From Hyphomonadaceae bacterium (lineage in GTDB: Bacteria > Pseudomonadota > Alphaproteobacteria > Caulobacterales > Hyphomonadaceae): DNA of 64,000 nt. The DNA is taken from NCBI GenBank assembly GCA_024743315.1, contig JANSWU010000001.1, forward strand, positions 839,246-903,245, read 5' to 3'. A model generated the notes under the pieces. That model worked only from the letters and a program-made list of their open reading frames with translations. It searched no databases and was not told where the DNA came from. This document shows, one piece after another, positions 45,107 through 54,408 of this stretch. The number at the start of each line of letters is the position of its first letter. Position 1 is the stretch's first letter. The position numbers and the translations under genes were made by a program.

Positions 45107-45976
45107 ATGAGTTCTGGTCTGTTTCCGATAGCTTTGTGCTTGCTGTCCGCGATCACGGTCGCGGCGACAAACCTGTTCGTGAAACGCGGCGGCGATGTTC
45201 TCTCAACCCGGATGATTGTATCGATTGCAATGGCGCTCAGCGTTGTACCGATCGCTCCTTTCGTGCCGATGCCAACACCGACCATCTGGGCCGCCTTGTC
45301 GATTTCGGTGGTCGTCCACTGGTTTTACCAATTTGCCATGATCCGGGCGCTGCATCGCGGCGACCTGTCTTTGGTGTTTCCGGTGATGCGGGGACTCGCG
45401 CCGCTGCTTACCGCGGTAACGGCGACCATCGCCTTGAATGAAAGCCCCAGCCCGTTGGGTTGGCTTGGTCTAATCATCGCCACCGGCGCGCTGATCGTTT
45501 TTGCCATGCCCGAGGGCAAAGGCGCCAAACACCCACCGCTCAAACAGGCCGCCCTGTTCTGGGCCATGGTCACGGCATTGGGCATTGCCTTCTACTCCGT
45601 CGCCGATGCCAATGGCGCGCGGCTGGCAGCAAACACCGAGACGGTGCTGACCTTCGTCGTCTGGTTGTTCTTGCTCGATTGGATCGGCATCACCACCGCC
45701 TTGTTCTGGATCCGCCGCGGCGCCGTCTGGTCTAATATTGCACCACAAATCCGAGACGGGACGATTGGGGGCTTGCTCGGCACGGTTTCATACGGGGCGG
45801 CGCTTTGGGCGTTTACTCTGACCGAAGCGGCAAATGTTACCGCCATTCGCGAAACATCTGTCGTCTTTGGCGCGATTTTCGGCGCCGTGTTCCTGAAAGA
45901 AGCCTTCGGTCCGAGGCGTGTATTGGCCGCTAGTATCCTCGCGATCGGCCTGATGTTGTTGGAGTTTGCGCCTTAA
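45107..45976 (+). CDS. EamA/DMT superfamily transporter
   Basis: A 289-residue inner-membrane protein with about ten hydrophobic helices in two EamA repeats. Characteristic segments include FPVMRGLAPLLTAVTATIALNESPSPLGWLG (about 90-120) and the second repeat TAIRETSVVFGAIFGAVFLKEAFGPRRV. Members export or import small metabolites such as amino acids and nucleotide precursors; the substrate cannot be predicted. ATG 45107 is in a short gap after the Nfu gene; downstream the flippase follows after 35 bp. Confidence 0.88.
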   Translation: MSSGLFPIALCLLSAITVAATNLFVKRGGDVLSTRMIVSIAMALSVVPIAPFVPMPTPTIWAALSISVVVHWFYQFAMIRALHRGDLSLVFPVMRGLAPLLTAVTATIALNESPSPLGWLGLIIATGALIVFAMPEGKGAKHPPLKQAALFWAMVTALGIAFYSVADANGARLAANTETVLTFVVWLFLLDWIGITTALFWIRRGAVWSNIAPQIRDGTIGGLLGTVSYGAALWAFTLTEAANVTAIRETSVVFGAIFGAVFLKEAFGPRRVLAASILAIGLMLLEFAP

Positions 45977-46011
45977 CCCTGTCTTGGCACGCTGCATGCT
46001 AAGGGTTTGGC

Positions 46012-47463
46012 ATGAAACTGCTGCGTCATCTCGCTGGATACTTGCCGGTCAATATTGCCAGCGGCATCGCAGCCTTTGGCGGTGTCTATGTTTACACGCG
46101 TCTGCTCGGACCCGAGGATTATGGCCGCTATGCGCTGATGTTCTCAGTCATGTCGCTGGTCCACATGCTGTCCCTGACATCGGCTGAGGCGGCCGCCTTC
46201 CGCTTTGCCGGCGAGGCGCGCGAGCAGCAAAAGCTGCCAGACCATTTTCGCACGACATTGTCTCTGACAATGCGGTCATTGATCCTGGCGGCCATCCTGA
46301 TCGGGGCCTTGGCCATAAGCCTCGGCCGGTTGCCGGAATACCTGAAAATCCTGCCCTGGCTGGCGCTCCTGATCCCAATGAATTCGCTGATCCAAATGGC
46401 CCTCGAAGCGCATCGCGCGACCGAAAATGTTGGTCGCTATGTTCTGATCGCAAGCTCCAAAACGCTTGGCGGTTTCGTCTTCGGCGCGTTGATCGCCTGG
46501 CAAACCGGCTTCGGCGCTGCGTCTCCCTTTATCGGTATGATCCTGGCAGGATCGATCTGGGTCGTGACCGAAACCCGTTGGATGGTTGGCCAAGCGAGAA
46601 CCGGAACAACCAATGCCACTCGGCGCCGCGCCTATTTGTTCTACGGGGCGCCAATTGCTGCCGCCCTGGTGCTTGATCTGATCCTGTCTGTCGCCGACCG
46701 GTTCTTGATCGCGGTATTTCTTGGCGAAGCCGCGGTTGGCGAATATGCCGCTGGTTATGGCGTCGCCGACAAGTCTGTCCTGTTGATTTGTGCGTGGGCC
46801 GCTATGGCTGCTATGCCCCTGGTCATGGCCGCTTATGAGCGCGGTGGCGCGGTCGCCGCCGCCGAAGAGTCGCGCGGGTTGATCCGCACGCTGCTGCTGA
46901 TCGGGGTGCCGGCGGCCGCCGGGTTGGCTCTGGTCGCAACGCCGTTGTCAGAAGCCCTGATTGGCGAGGCGGTACGCGAGGGCGCGCGTCAGATCATTCC
47001 TTGGATCGCCTTTGCCGGCCTGCTGAATGGACTGACCATTCACTATTATTCTGAAGTTTTTCATCTCGCGCATCGGACCGGGGAGCTGGCTTTGCTGATG
47101 CTGGTTCCGGCTGTGGCGAATATTGCCCTCAATCTCATTCTGATCCCGCCACTCGGCCTTCTAGGCGCCGTCCTGGCCACTTTGCTCAGCTATGCGATCA
47201 GCATTGGCGTGTTGGCGCTGGCTGGGCGTCGACTGATTGCCTTACCCATGCCGCTTGCGGATCTGTTCAAGATCTGTGTTGCCGCCGCCGCGATGGCACC
47301 TGTGATCTGGCTCATCCCGGCTTGGGGGAGCTGGCCGGAATTGATCGTCAAAGTGGCGGTTGGGGCTGGAGTGTACGGGCTTATGGCGTTTCTGCTTGAC
47401 GCTGGCGGCGCTCGCGGCTTTGTGAGCGAAAGACTCACATCCAGAGGACACGCATCTGCGTAA
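46012..47463 (+). CDS. Polysaccharide flippase (Wzx/MATE-type, MOP superfamily)
   Basis: A 483-residue membrane protein with about 12-14 hydrophobic helices, predicted to flip lipid-linked sugar units. The N-terminal half contains the RLLGPEDYGRYALMFS motif and the second half FLIAVFLGEAAVGEYAAGYGVADKSVLL, both typical of the polysaccharide-synthesis flippase group. It lies about 25 kb from the ABC-exported glycan locus, so it may serve another glycan or teichoic-like polymer. AAGGG before ATG 46012. Followed 8 bp later by septation protein A, with which it may share a transcript. Confidence 0.88.
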   Translation: MKLLRHLAGYLPVNIASGIAAFGGVYVYTRLLGPEDYGRYALMFSVMSLVHMLSLTSAEAAAFRFAGEAREQQKLPDHFRTTLSLTMRSLILAAILIGALAISLGRLPEYLKILPWLALLIPMNSLIQMALEAHRATENVGRYVLIASSKTLGGFVFGALIAWQTGFGAASPFIGMILAGSIWVVTETRWMVGQARTGTTNATRRRAYLFYGAPIAAALVLDLILSVADRFLIAVFLGEAAVGEYAAGYGVADKSVLLICAWAAMAAMPLVMAAYERGGAVAAAEESRGLIRTLLLIGVPAAAGLALVATPLSEALIGEAVREGARQIIPWIAFAGLLNGLTIHYYSEVFHLAHRTGELALLMLVPAVANIALNLILIPPLGLLGAVLATLLSYAISIGVLALAGRRLIALPMPLADLFKICVAAAAMAPVIWLIPAWGSWPELIVKVAVGAGVYGLMAFLLDAGGARGFVSERLTSRGHASA

Positions 47464-47471
47464 ACCGCCAT

Positions 47472-48188
47472 ATGAGCGAGCAAAAAAACGATCTCGGAAC
47501 GGCAGCCGATAAGGCCAATCAGATCTGGGCCGACCTTGTCCCGGTGATTGGGTTTATTCTGGTCTATAATGTGATGCGCAACATCACCATTAATGACACC
47601 TGGGCGAGCCCGGATACGGCACTTTACTGGGCCACGGGCGTTCTGATCATCGCCACACTTTGGGCGGTGTCGAATTATTTGCGCAAGGGCGAAGAGGTTC
47701 CACTCTTTCTGGTGTTCACCGCGACGATTGTTGGCGGCTTCGGTCTGCTCGGGATTGTCTTGCAGGAAAAATCCTTCCTGTTCATCAAGCCCACCATTCA
47801 GCAGCTATTCCTGGCCAGTGTGATTTTCGGCAGCCTGGCCATGGGGCACAACATCTGGAAAGTGATGTTCGACAAGGTGTTTGACCTGCCGGATTTTGCC
47901 TGGCGCACCCTGGCTATTCGCTGGGGCCTGTTCTTTGTCGCTATGGCGGTGTGGAATGAGTTCCTCTGGCGCTATTATGCGCCAGGTTTTGAGGAACCGC
48001 TGAAAGTACTCGGTGCGACGGTCGCCCCGGCCGGGTCCTATGAGTTTCTCGGCCTAACCTTTGGCTCGCGCGACGCGGAAGACGTCTGGGCCAATTGGAA
48101 GCTCGGCAATATGGTCATCACATTCATCTTTGGCGCTGCGAACGTCCCGTACACGTTAAAGCATTTGCGCGAACCGGTGAGCGCCTAG
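47472..48188 (+). CDS. Inner-membrane septation protein A (YciB/IspZ family)
   Basis: A 238-residue protein with five to six hydrophobic helices: VPVIGFILVYNVMRN, LYWATGVLIIATLWAVSN, VPLFLVFTATIVGGFGLLGIVL, FIKPTIQQLFLASVIFGSL, WRTLAIRWGLFFVAMAVWNEFLWR. The FIKPT and WNEFLWR signatures are those of YciB/IspZ, linked in E. coli to cell envelope integrity and septation. It has a longer C-terminus (VWANWKLGNMVITFIFG) than some relatives. It ends 4 bases into the convergent NUDIX gene. Confidence 0.92.
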   Translation: MSEQKNDLGTAADKANQIWADLVPVIGFILVYNVMRNITINDTWASPDTALYWATGVLIIATLWAVSNYLRKGEEVPLFLVFTATIVGGFGLLGIVLQEKSFLFIKPTIQQLFLASVIFGSLAMGHNIWKVMFDKVFDLPDFAWRTLAIRWGLFFVAMAVWNEFLWRYYAPGFEEPLKVLGATVAPAGSYEFLGLTFGSRDAEDVWANWKLGNMVITFIFGAANVPYTLKHLREPVSA

Positions 48189-48721
48189 CGCGTCAGAGCG
48201 TCGGTGCCCGGCGGATTGGCAAAGGGCGCAAACGCCTGCTGTTCGCGCGTTTGCGCATAGTGGGTCAGCGCCCAGACCACCGTAGGAAACGCTAATTCGG
48301 ACCAGGGAATATCTTTCCACTCGACCAGTTTCACCTCTTCGCTTTCTGGACCGACGCCATAATCACCGATCAACCTGGCGCGAAACATGACCTGGACCTG
48401 GCCAATGCGTGGAACGGAATAGACGGCCAACACGCGATCAATCTCGATCTTGGCGAGCGCTTCTTCATGGGCTTCGCGCTGGGCCGCTTCCTCCACGGAT
48501 TCGCCAAGCTCCATGAAACCGGCGGGCAGAGTCCAATAACCTTTGCGCGGCTCAATCGCGCGTTTGCAAAGCAAGATCTTATCGTCTTTGAGCACAACCG
48601 AGCCCGCCACGATCTTCGGATTCTGATAGTCAATGAAGTCGCAGCGCTGGCAGACTCGGCGTTCTTTATCGTCGCCATCCGGCACTTCAAACGCAAAATT
48701 GGGGCTCGCTTTGACTGTCAT
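48185..48721 (-). CDS. NUDIX hydrolase
   Basis: A 178-residue enzyme. A small zinc-ribbon-like VCQRCDFIDYQNPK motif near the N-terminus precedes the Nudix box GFMELGESVEEAAQREAHEE. The pairing resembles NudC-like or NADH-pyrophosphatase relatives, hydrolysing nucleoside diphosphate-linked compounds. ATG 48721 is used because the upstream frame overlaps the promoter region of the divergent MarR gene and gives no ribosome site. Confidence 0.88.
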   Translation of the reverse strand: MTVKASPNFAFEVPDGDDKERRVCQRCDFIDYQNPKIVAGSVVLKDDKILLCKRAIEPRKGYWTLPAGFMELGESVEEAAQREAHEEALAKIEIDRVLAVYSVPRIGQVQVMFRARLIGDYGVGPESEEVKLVEWKDIPWSELAFPTVVWALTHYAQTREQQAFAPFANPPGTDALTR

Positions 48722-48827
48722 TTTTCTGTCAGCCTCTCGCTTTATGGGAGAAATGAATTGATCTGCACACGGTATGTTTGCTTTTAAGGGTGGCGCAGGG
48801 GCTGTTTGAGGAACTAAGGCGGGTGTC

Positions 48828-49337
48828 ATGAGCAAGCAAGAGACCAGCACGGAATTTACGCTGTCGCGTTCCGTTACCCATTTATTGCATCGTGCTCAGC
48901 AAGCCGCCGTCAATGAATCCGCCAACGGATTGGCTGATAAAGGGCTGACCATCCGCCAGTTCGCGGTCCTCGCCGCACTGAATGATGAGGACGGACAAAG
49001 TCAGTCCAGCCTGGTCGACGTCACCGGAATCGACCGATCCACGCTTGCGGATATGGTCTCGCGGATGGAAAAGACTGGCCTGGTGCAACGGGTCAAGTCG
49101 ACCGAAGATGCTCGTGCCAAAGCGGTTTCCCTGACCAAAGCCGGCCGTGAGGCCTTTGAAGGGGCCGCCCCGGAAGTCATGGAAGCCGACGAAATCCTGA
49201 CCGAGGAATTGCGCAAATCACGGCGCGAGAGCCTGCTCCTCTCTCTGGCGATTATCTCGGGCGATTACGAGGAAGAGGAAGAAGAAGAGCCTCGTAAGAA
49301 GAAGAAAAAGAAGAAGAAGAAAAAGAAGAAGAAATAG
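48828..49337 (+). CDS. MarR-family regulator with Glu/Lys-rich tail
   Basis: A 169-residue protein. The winged helix comprises LTIRQFAVLAALNDEDGQSQSSL, VTGIDRSTLADMVSRMEKTGLV (recognition helix) and DARAKAVSLTKAGREAFE (wing). After a helical dimerisation end (LRKSRRESLLLSLAIISGDY) come seven Glu and 13 consecutive Lys, encoded by a GAA/AAG tract (49269-49334) that ends at the stop codon. The tail could bind DNA non-specifically or other polyanions. Repeat-rich DNA may change length between strains. ATG 48828 starts the frame; the NUDIX gene diverges 106 bp upstream. Confidence 0.85.
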   Translation: MSKQETSTEFTLSRSVTHLLHRAQQAAVNESANGLADKGLTIRQFAVLAALNDEDGQSQSSLVDVTGIDRSTLADMVSRMEKTGLVQRVKSTEDARAKAVSLTKAGREAFEGAAPEVMEADEILTEELRKSRRESLLLSLAIISGDYEEEEEEEPRKKKKKKKKKKKKK

Positions 49338-49339
49338 GC

Positions 49340-49492
49340 TCAGGCCTGGTCTTCGTCTCGCTGCAGGCGTTCCAGACGCGCTTTCGACAAATGCACTCGC
49401 AACAGGCTGAGCCCGATCATCAGGATGGGCAGCACGATCCCGAGCACGGTGATCGACCAGACATAGATCGCATCATCCCCATAATCCGGCAT
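49340..49492 (-). CDS. ccmD: Heme exporter protein CcmD
   Basis: A 50-residue protein with a single membrane helix (YVWSITVLGIVLPILMIGLSL) and a basic C-terminal tail (KARLERLQRD), the CcmD pattern. It helps release holo-CcmE from the heme ABC complex in cytochrome c maturation. ATG 49492 lies just upstream of the ccmC stop in the other frame, and the gene is the last of the minus-strand ccmABCD order. The start lies 2 bp after the ccmC stop codon. Confidence 0.85.
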   Translation of the reverse strand: MPDYGDDAIYVWSITVLGIVLPILMIGLSLLRVHLSKARLERLQRDEDQA

Positions 49493-49494
49493 GA

Positions 49495-50268
49495 TCAGGC
49501 CGCCTCCAGTTTCAAGGCGAGCGCGCGCTCGGATTGCTGGCTGTACACTTCCGCCCGCATCAGCATCATGATCATCGCCGCCGCCAGCAGGCTGTGACCC
49601 CCAAAGCCCCACAATAATTGCTGCAAATAGATCGGATCCATGCCGGTGCGCTCTTCAGCCGGGGCCGGATTGCCGATGCTGATCACGCTCGACGGCTGGT
49701 GAATGGTTGTCGTCTGCCACATGTCGACGGAAACTTTGATGATTGGGACATTGACCATACCGACCATGGCCAGGATCGCGGCGGCCCGAGCTGCCTTTTG
49801 CCGGGTCTCAAGCGCGGCGCGCAGGGCCATATAGCCGAGGAAGAGGAAAAACAGGACGAGCACGGACATCAAACGGCTGTCGCCCAGGATGAGATTGTGC
49901 CAGCCCGCGCCCCAACCTTTTTGCCCCCAGATCGATCCGGTGATGAAGCACAGCGCCGTATAGCCAGCGCCGATCGGGGCAATCGCCCGGGCCGCAACAT
50001 CGGCAAGCTCGTGGCGCCAGATGTACCAAACGAAACTCGCCACCGCGAGCGCCGCATAGAGCCCCATACAGAGCCAGGCCGACGGCACATGAGTGAACAT
50101 GGCGCGCATCAGGTCACCGCCTTGCTTCTCGTCCGGGGGGACGACGAGCAGACCATTATACAGGCTCCAGCCAATCATCAGCGTGCCGAGCGCGAAACTG
50201 ATCGGCACGGCCCACCGGGAAAAGCGCATGAAGCGGAGCGGATTGGCGAGATAAGACAGCATGGTCAT
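49495..50268 (-). CDS. ccmC: Heme exporter protein CcmC, atypical WWD region
   Basis: A 257-residue membrane protein with six helices, belonging to the heme-handling protein family that loads heme onto CcmE. The heme-axial histidines are visible: FTHVPSAW (about 57-64) and TTTIHQPSSV. The periplasmic tryptophan-rich loop, usually WGTWWVWDARLTS, reads WGAGWHNLILGDSRLMS; it keeps only the first Trp and the Asp-x-Arg-Leu, with four residues inserted. Other segments (VNVPIIKVSV, LVLFFLFLGYMAL) match CcmC closely. Stop TGA lies at 49495-49497. Confidence 0.87.
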   Translation of the reverse strand: MTMLSYLANPLRFMRFSRWAVPISFALGTLMIGWSLYNGLLVVPPDEKQGGDLMRAMFTHVPSAWLCMGLYAALAVASFVWYIWRHELADVAARAIAPIGAGYTALCFITGSIWGQKGWGAGWHNLILGDSRLMSVLVLFFLFLGYMALRAALETRQKAARAAAILAMVGMVNVPIIKVSVDMWQTTTIHQPSSVISIGNPAPAEERTGMDPIYLQQLLWGFGGHSLLAAAMIMMLMRAEVYSQQSERALALKLEAA

Positions 50269-50282
50269 CAGATAGCTCGCCT

Positions 50283-50942
50283 CTACTCTGCCGCCAACCG
50301 CAAAGCCGCCCCCATCGCAGCAGGTGCGACACCAAGGGCAAACAGGCTGCAGGCGGCCAGGAACAGGAAATTCGGGCCCTCAAGGCCAGTTTCGATCATC
50401 TGGACGCCAAAGATCAAAGCCGGGACATAAAGGGGCAAGGCAATCAGGGCGATGAGCAGACCGGCCCGCGAGACGCTGGCGGATAAGGCCGCCGCGACCC
50501 CGCCCCACAGAAAAAAGACTAGGCCGCCCATGGCATAGCCAAGCATGGCCGGCAGCATCTTCTCAAATGGCACACCGAGCATGTAGCCAATCAGCGGCGA
50601 GAGCAGCACCAAAGGAAATCCCGAAACCAACCAATGTGTGATGGTCTTGATCGCGGCAATCAGAGAGATTGAGCCGGTATCCTGCAGCCACAGATCAAGC
50701 GCGCCGTCCTGCAGGTCGGCCTGGAACACGCGCTCCAAGGTAACCATGGAAGAGAGCGCCAGCGCCAGCCAGAGAATGCCGGGGCCAACTCGGCTCAGTA
50801 ATTCGGCCTCTGATCCAAGCGTGAAGGGCACCATGGTCGCTGTGCCCGCAAAAAAGCCCAGCGGCAGCAATAGACCCGCTCCACCGGCCCAGGCTTCGGA
50901 CAGCGAAGAACGAAAGGCGGAGGCGAGCGGGGCGGGGCTCAT
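50283..50942 (-). CDS. ccmB: Heme exporter protein CcmB
   Basis: A 219-residue inner-membrane subunit of the CcmAB heme ABC complex. About six helices; recognised by the GPGILWLALALSSMVTLERVFQADLQDGALD block, then TITHWLVSGFPLVLLSPLIGYML and ALPLYVPALIFGV, typical CcmB motifs. Its start overlaps ccmA by 4 bases (ATGA). Order on the minus strand is ccmA-ccmB-ccmC-ccmD, the common arrangement. Confidence 0.93.
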   Translation of the reverse strand: MSPAPLASAFRSSLSEAWAGGAGLLLPLGFFAGTATMVPFTLGSEAELLSRVGPGILWLALALSSMVTLERVFQADLQDGALDLWLQDTGSISLIAAIKTITHWLVSGFPLVLLSPLIGYMLGVPFEKMLPAMLGYAMGGLVFFLWGGVAAALSASVSRAGLLIALIALPLYVPALIFGVQMIETGLEGPNFLFLAACSLFALGVAPAAMGAALRLAAE

Positions 50943-51514
50943 AGCACCACCTCACTCGTTGGCTCGATTGGAGCCGCGCCGTGCAAGGCGGCAATCACGG
51001 CGCCACCACGCGCGCGGTGCGCCGCGATCAACTCGGCCAATAATTTCTGCCCTTCCGTGTCCAGGGCATTGAACGGTTCATCGAGCAGCCAGAGGTCACG
51101 GTTTTCGAGCTTCAGCCGCGCCAGGGCCGTGCGGCGCTTTTGTCCAGCCGATAGCATCCGGCACGGTACGTCGGCAGGGCGCGCCATGCCCATGTCGTTC
51201 AGAATCGGGGTGACCTCAGCGCTGCTGCCCCAAACCCGAGCCCAATGGCGAAGATGACTGCGTGGCGTTTCGTGCGCTTTCAGGCCATTTGTATGACCGA
51301 TCCAATGATGCAGACCGGCGCGCTCAATCGTGCCGGACTGCGCCTCGGAAAGCCCGGCCAATTGCCGCAAGAGCGTGGTTTTGCCCGAGCCATTGGCGCC
51401 GCGCAGCAAGATCAGATCCCCGGCATTTGCAGTGACCGAAATGTCCCGAAATAGGACACGTTCGCCCCGGATCGCGCCCAAGCCGCGGCCAGCAATCAGT
51501 TCCGGTGGGCTCAA
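50939..51514 (-). CDS. ccmA: Heme exporter ATPase CcmA
   Basis: A 191-residue ATPase. Walker A is GANGSGKTTLL, the signature LSAGQKRRTAL and Walker B WLLDEPFNALD, with ALHGAA at the end (H-loop). The start is TTG 51514 with GGGAG six bases upstream, giving a normal CcmA length; an ATG at 51538 would extend it by eight residues and lacks a site. The frame stays open far upstream on this strand only because it lies opposite acnA, which should not be taken as part of the protein. Confidence 0.9.
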   Translation of the reverse strand: MSPPELIAGRGLGAIRGERVLFRDISVTANAGDLILLRGANGSGKTTLLRQLAGLSEAQSGTIERAGLHHWIGHTNGLKAHETPRSHLRHWARVWGSSAEVTPILNDMGMARPADVPCRMLSAGQKRRTALARLKLENRDLWLLDEPFNALDTEGQKLLAELIAAHRARGGAVIAALHGAAPIEPTSEVVL

Positions 51515-51661
51515 ACGTGATCTCCCGCAGCGACACATAGTCCAAAAGCCGCATATACACGTGATTGCGTCTTTTCCACACCCGGTATAGGAAGCGGGCG
51601 AGATGCGCTGCTCAACCCGCATGCGCTTGAATTCAGATGTAAAAGAGAGGTCCGTTCGCCC

Positions 51662-54349
51662 ATGCCTTCCCTCGACAGTTTCAAGGCCCGCCAGACCCTG
51701 ACCGTAAACGGTAAGGACTATACTTACTACTCCCTCGATGCCGCAGCCGAAAACGGCCTCGGCGATGTCTCCCGGCTCCCGGCCTCCTTGAAAGTGTTGC
51801 TCGAGAACATGCTCCGCAATGAGGATGGCACCACGGTCACCAAGGACGATATCACCGCGTTCAAGACCTGGCTCGACAATGGCGGCAAGGTTACCCACGA
51901 GATCGCATACCGCCCGGCCCGCGTGCTGATGCAGGACTTTACCGGCGTGCCAGCCGTGGTGGACCTCGCAGCGATGCGCGATGCGGCGCAAAATCTTGGT
52001 GCCAGCGCGGATGCGATCAACCCACAAGTGCCGGTCGATCTGGTCATCGACCACTCCGTCATGGTCGACAATTTTGCCGGCCCGGACAGCTTCAAGAAAA
52101 ATGTTGAGGTTGAGTATGAGCGCAACCAGGAGCGCTATGAATTCCTGCGCTGGGGCTCGACTGCGTTTGAGAATTTCCGCGTTGTGCCTCCGGGCACCGG
52201 CATCTGCCACCAGGTGAACCTCGAATATCTCGGCCAGACGGTCTGGACTAAAGAGGTGAATGGCGAAACCATCGCCTACCCAGATACCTGCGTCGGCACC
52301 GACTCGCACACGACGATGATCAATGGCCTGTCTGTCCTCGGTTGGGGCGTGGGCGGCATCGAAGCAGAAGCGGCCATGCTCGGCCAGCCGGTCTCGATGC
52401 TGATTCCGGAAGTCATCGGCTTCAAACTGACCGGCAAACTGCCTGAAGGCGCAACCGCAACAGACCTGGTTCTGACCGTCACCAAGATGATGCGGGATTA
52501 TGGCGTGGTCGCGAAGTTTACCGAATTCTTTGGCCCAGGCCTGTCCAATCTGACTTTGGAAGACCAGGCGACCCTGTCTAACATGTCGCCAGAGTTCGGC
52601 TCGACTTGTGCCTTCTTCCCAGTCGACCAGGATACGATCAAATACCTGACCAATACCGGACGCGAGGCCGACCGCATCGCGCTGGTCGAAGCCTATGCAA
52701 AGGCGCAAGGCTATTGGCGCCCAGACATGGCTGATCCGGTTTTCACCGACACGATTGAGCTCGACCTGTCGACGGTGGTGCCAAGCATTTCAGGACCCAA
52801 GCGTCCGCAGGACCAGGTGCTGCTATCGGAAGCCGACAGCAAATTTGCGGAAGCCATGGTCAAGGAATTCGGCACCGCAGCGGAAGATGACACCAAGGTC
52901 AAAGTCGAAGGTGAAGACTTCACCGTCACGCATGGCGATGTCTTCATCGCCGCCATCACCTCATGCACCAATACCTCCAACCCGAGCGTCTTGATCGCGG
53001 CAGGCCTGGTGGCACGCAAGGCTGCTGCGCTTGGCCTGAATCGCAAGCCTTGGGTGAAAACCTCGTTGGCGCCAGGCTCGCAAGTCGTCACCGATTATCT
53101 CGACAAGGCGGATCTGACCAAGGATCTCGACGCGCTCGGCTTCAACCTGGTCGGCTATGGCTGCACCACTTGTATCGGCAATTCCGGTCCGCTGCAGCCT
53201 GAGATCGCCAAGGCGATTGCCGATGGCAATCTGGTGTCTTGTTCAGTCCTGTCTGGCAACCGCAACTTTGAAGGTCGCATCGGTCCGGACATCAAGGCCA
53301 ACTATCTCGCCTCGCCGCCTTTAGTTGTTGCCTATGCCATCGCTGGGTCGCTGAAAGTGAACCTGACCACAGACCCGCTGGGCCAGGACAAGGATGGCAA
53401 TGATGTGTATCTGAAAGACATCTGGCCGACCTCGCATGAGATCGCCGAAATCATGGCCGAATGCGTGACCCCGCAAATGTTTGCAGAGCGCTATTCTGAC
53501 GTCTTTAAAGGCGATAAGCAGTGGCAGGAAATCGAAGTGTCTGGCGGCAAGACTTATGGCTGGCCACTCGGCTCAACCTATGTCCAGAACCCACCTTACT
53601 TTGAGGGCATGACCGGCGACGTCGAAGCGCCTGCTGATGTCCACAAGGCCCGCGTGCTCGCTCTGTTTGGCGACTCGATCACGACTGACCACATCTCACC
53701 GGCCGGCTCGATCAAAGCCTCCAGCCCGGCTGGGGAGTATTTGCAAGGCAATCAGGTCAGCGTGCTCGACTTCAATTCTTACGGCTCGCGCCGCGGCAAC
53801 CATGAAGTCATGATGCGCGGCACCTTCGCCAATATCCGGATCAAGAACCAAATGGTGCCGGGCGTTGAAGGCGGCGTCACTATCCATCACCCAAGCGGTG
53901 ACCGGATGGCGATCTATGACGCGGCGATGCGCTATATGGAGCAGAATGTTCCGCTCGTGGTCTTTGCCGGCAACCTTTACGGCAATGGCTCATCGCGCGA
54001 CTGGGCCGCAAAAGGCACGGTCCTGCTCGGCGTTCGCGCCGTCATCGCCGGCTCTTTTGAGCGTATTCACCGCTCAAACCTGATCGGCATGGGTGTTCTG
54101 CCGCTTGAGTTTGATGAAGGCGTAACCTGGGAATCTCTCGGCCTGAAAGGCGATGAGGAAGTCACCATTGAAGGCATCAATGACATCAAGCCGCGTCAGC
54201 GCGTCGAGGTACAGATCACCAAAGCCGATGGCTCGAAAGTGACTGCAAATACGACGGTGCGCATCGATACGGATAATGAGCTCGACTATTATCGCAATGG
54301 CGGCATCCTGCATTATGTTCTGCGCAACCTCGCTAATGAGGCCGCATAA
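51662..54349 (+). CDS. acnA: Aconitate hydratase A
   Basis: An 895-residue TCA-cycle enzyme isomerising citrate to isocitrate. 4Fe-4S ligands sit in SCTNTSNPS (Cys) and [10 protein letters not shown] (two Cys). Other family markers are [64 protein letters not shown] and [15 protein letters not shown]. Full length. It diverges from ccmA over 147 bp; no strong terminator is seen downstream, where the DUF1223 gene follows after 59 bp. Confidence 0.97.
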   Translation: MPSLDSFKARQTLTVNGKDYTYYSLDAAAENGLGDVSRLPASLKVLLENMLRNEDGTTVTKDDITAFKTWLDNGGKVTHEIAYRPARVLMQDFTGVPAVVDLAAMRDAAQNLGASADAINPQVPVDLVIDHSVMVDNFAGPDSFKKNVEVEYERNQERYEFLRWGSTAFENFRVVPPGTGICHQVNLEYLGQTVWTKEVNGETIAYPDTCVGTDSHTTMINGLSVLGWGVGGIEAEAAMLGQPVSMLIPEVIGFKLTGKLPEGATATDLVLTVTKMMRDYGVVAKFTEFFGPGLSNLTLEDQATLSNMSPEFGSTCAFFPVDQDTIKYLTNTGREADRIALVEAYAKAQGYWRPDMADPVFTDTIELDLSTVVPSISGPKRPQDQVLLSEADSKFAEAMVKEFGTAAEDDTKVKVEGEDFTVTHGDVFIAAITSCTNTSNPSVLIAAGLVARKAAALGLNRKPWVKTSLAPGSQVVTDYLDKADLTKDLDALGFNLVGYGCTTCIGNSGPLQPEIAKAIADGNLVSCSVLSGNRNFEGRIGPDIKANYLASPPLVVAYAIAGSLKVNLTTDPLGQDKDGNDVYLKDIWPTSHEIAEIMAECVTPQMFAERYSDVFKGDKQWQEIEVSGGKTYGWPLGSTYVQNPPYFEGMTGDVEAPADVHKARVLALFGDSITTDHISPAGSIKASSPAGEYLQGNQVSVLDFNSYGSRRGNHEVMMRGTFANIRIKNQMVPGVEGGVTIHHPSGDRMAIYDAAMRYMEQNVPLVVFAGNLYGNGSSRDWAAKGTVLLGVRAVIAGSFERIHRSNLIGMGVLPLEFDEGVTWESLGLKGDEEVTIEGINDIKPRQRVEVQITKADGSKVTANTTVRIDTDNELDYYRNGGILHYVLRNLANEAA

Positions 54350-54408
54350 CGCAGCCTTCACAGCCAAGTGAATTGAACAACGGGCGGAGAACCGGTTATG
54401 AGGCCCTC

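Noticed and set aside
49880..49935. A frameshift explaining the missing WWD motif of CcmC.
   Set aside because: The other two frames do not restore WWVWD-like residues, and flanking CcmC motifs are in the same frame on both sides.
50939..52708. A minus-strand frame open for 589 codons covering ccmA and the 5' part opposite acnA.
   Set aside because: Only the left 191 codons match CcmA. The rest lies exactly opposite acnA with no recognisable domain and a composition expected of an antisense frame. A TTG with GGGAG fits the true ccmA start at 51514.
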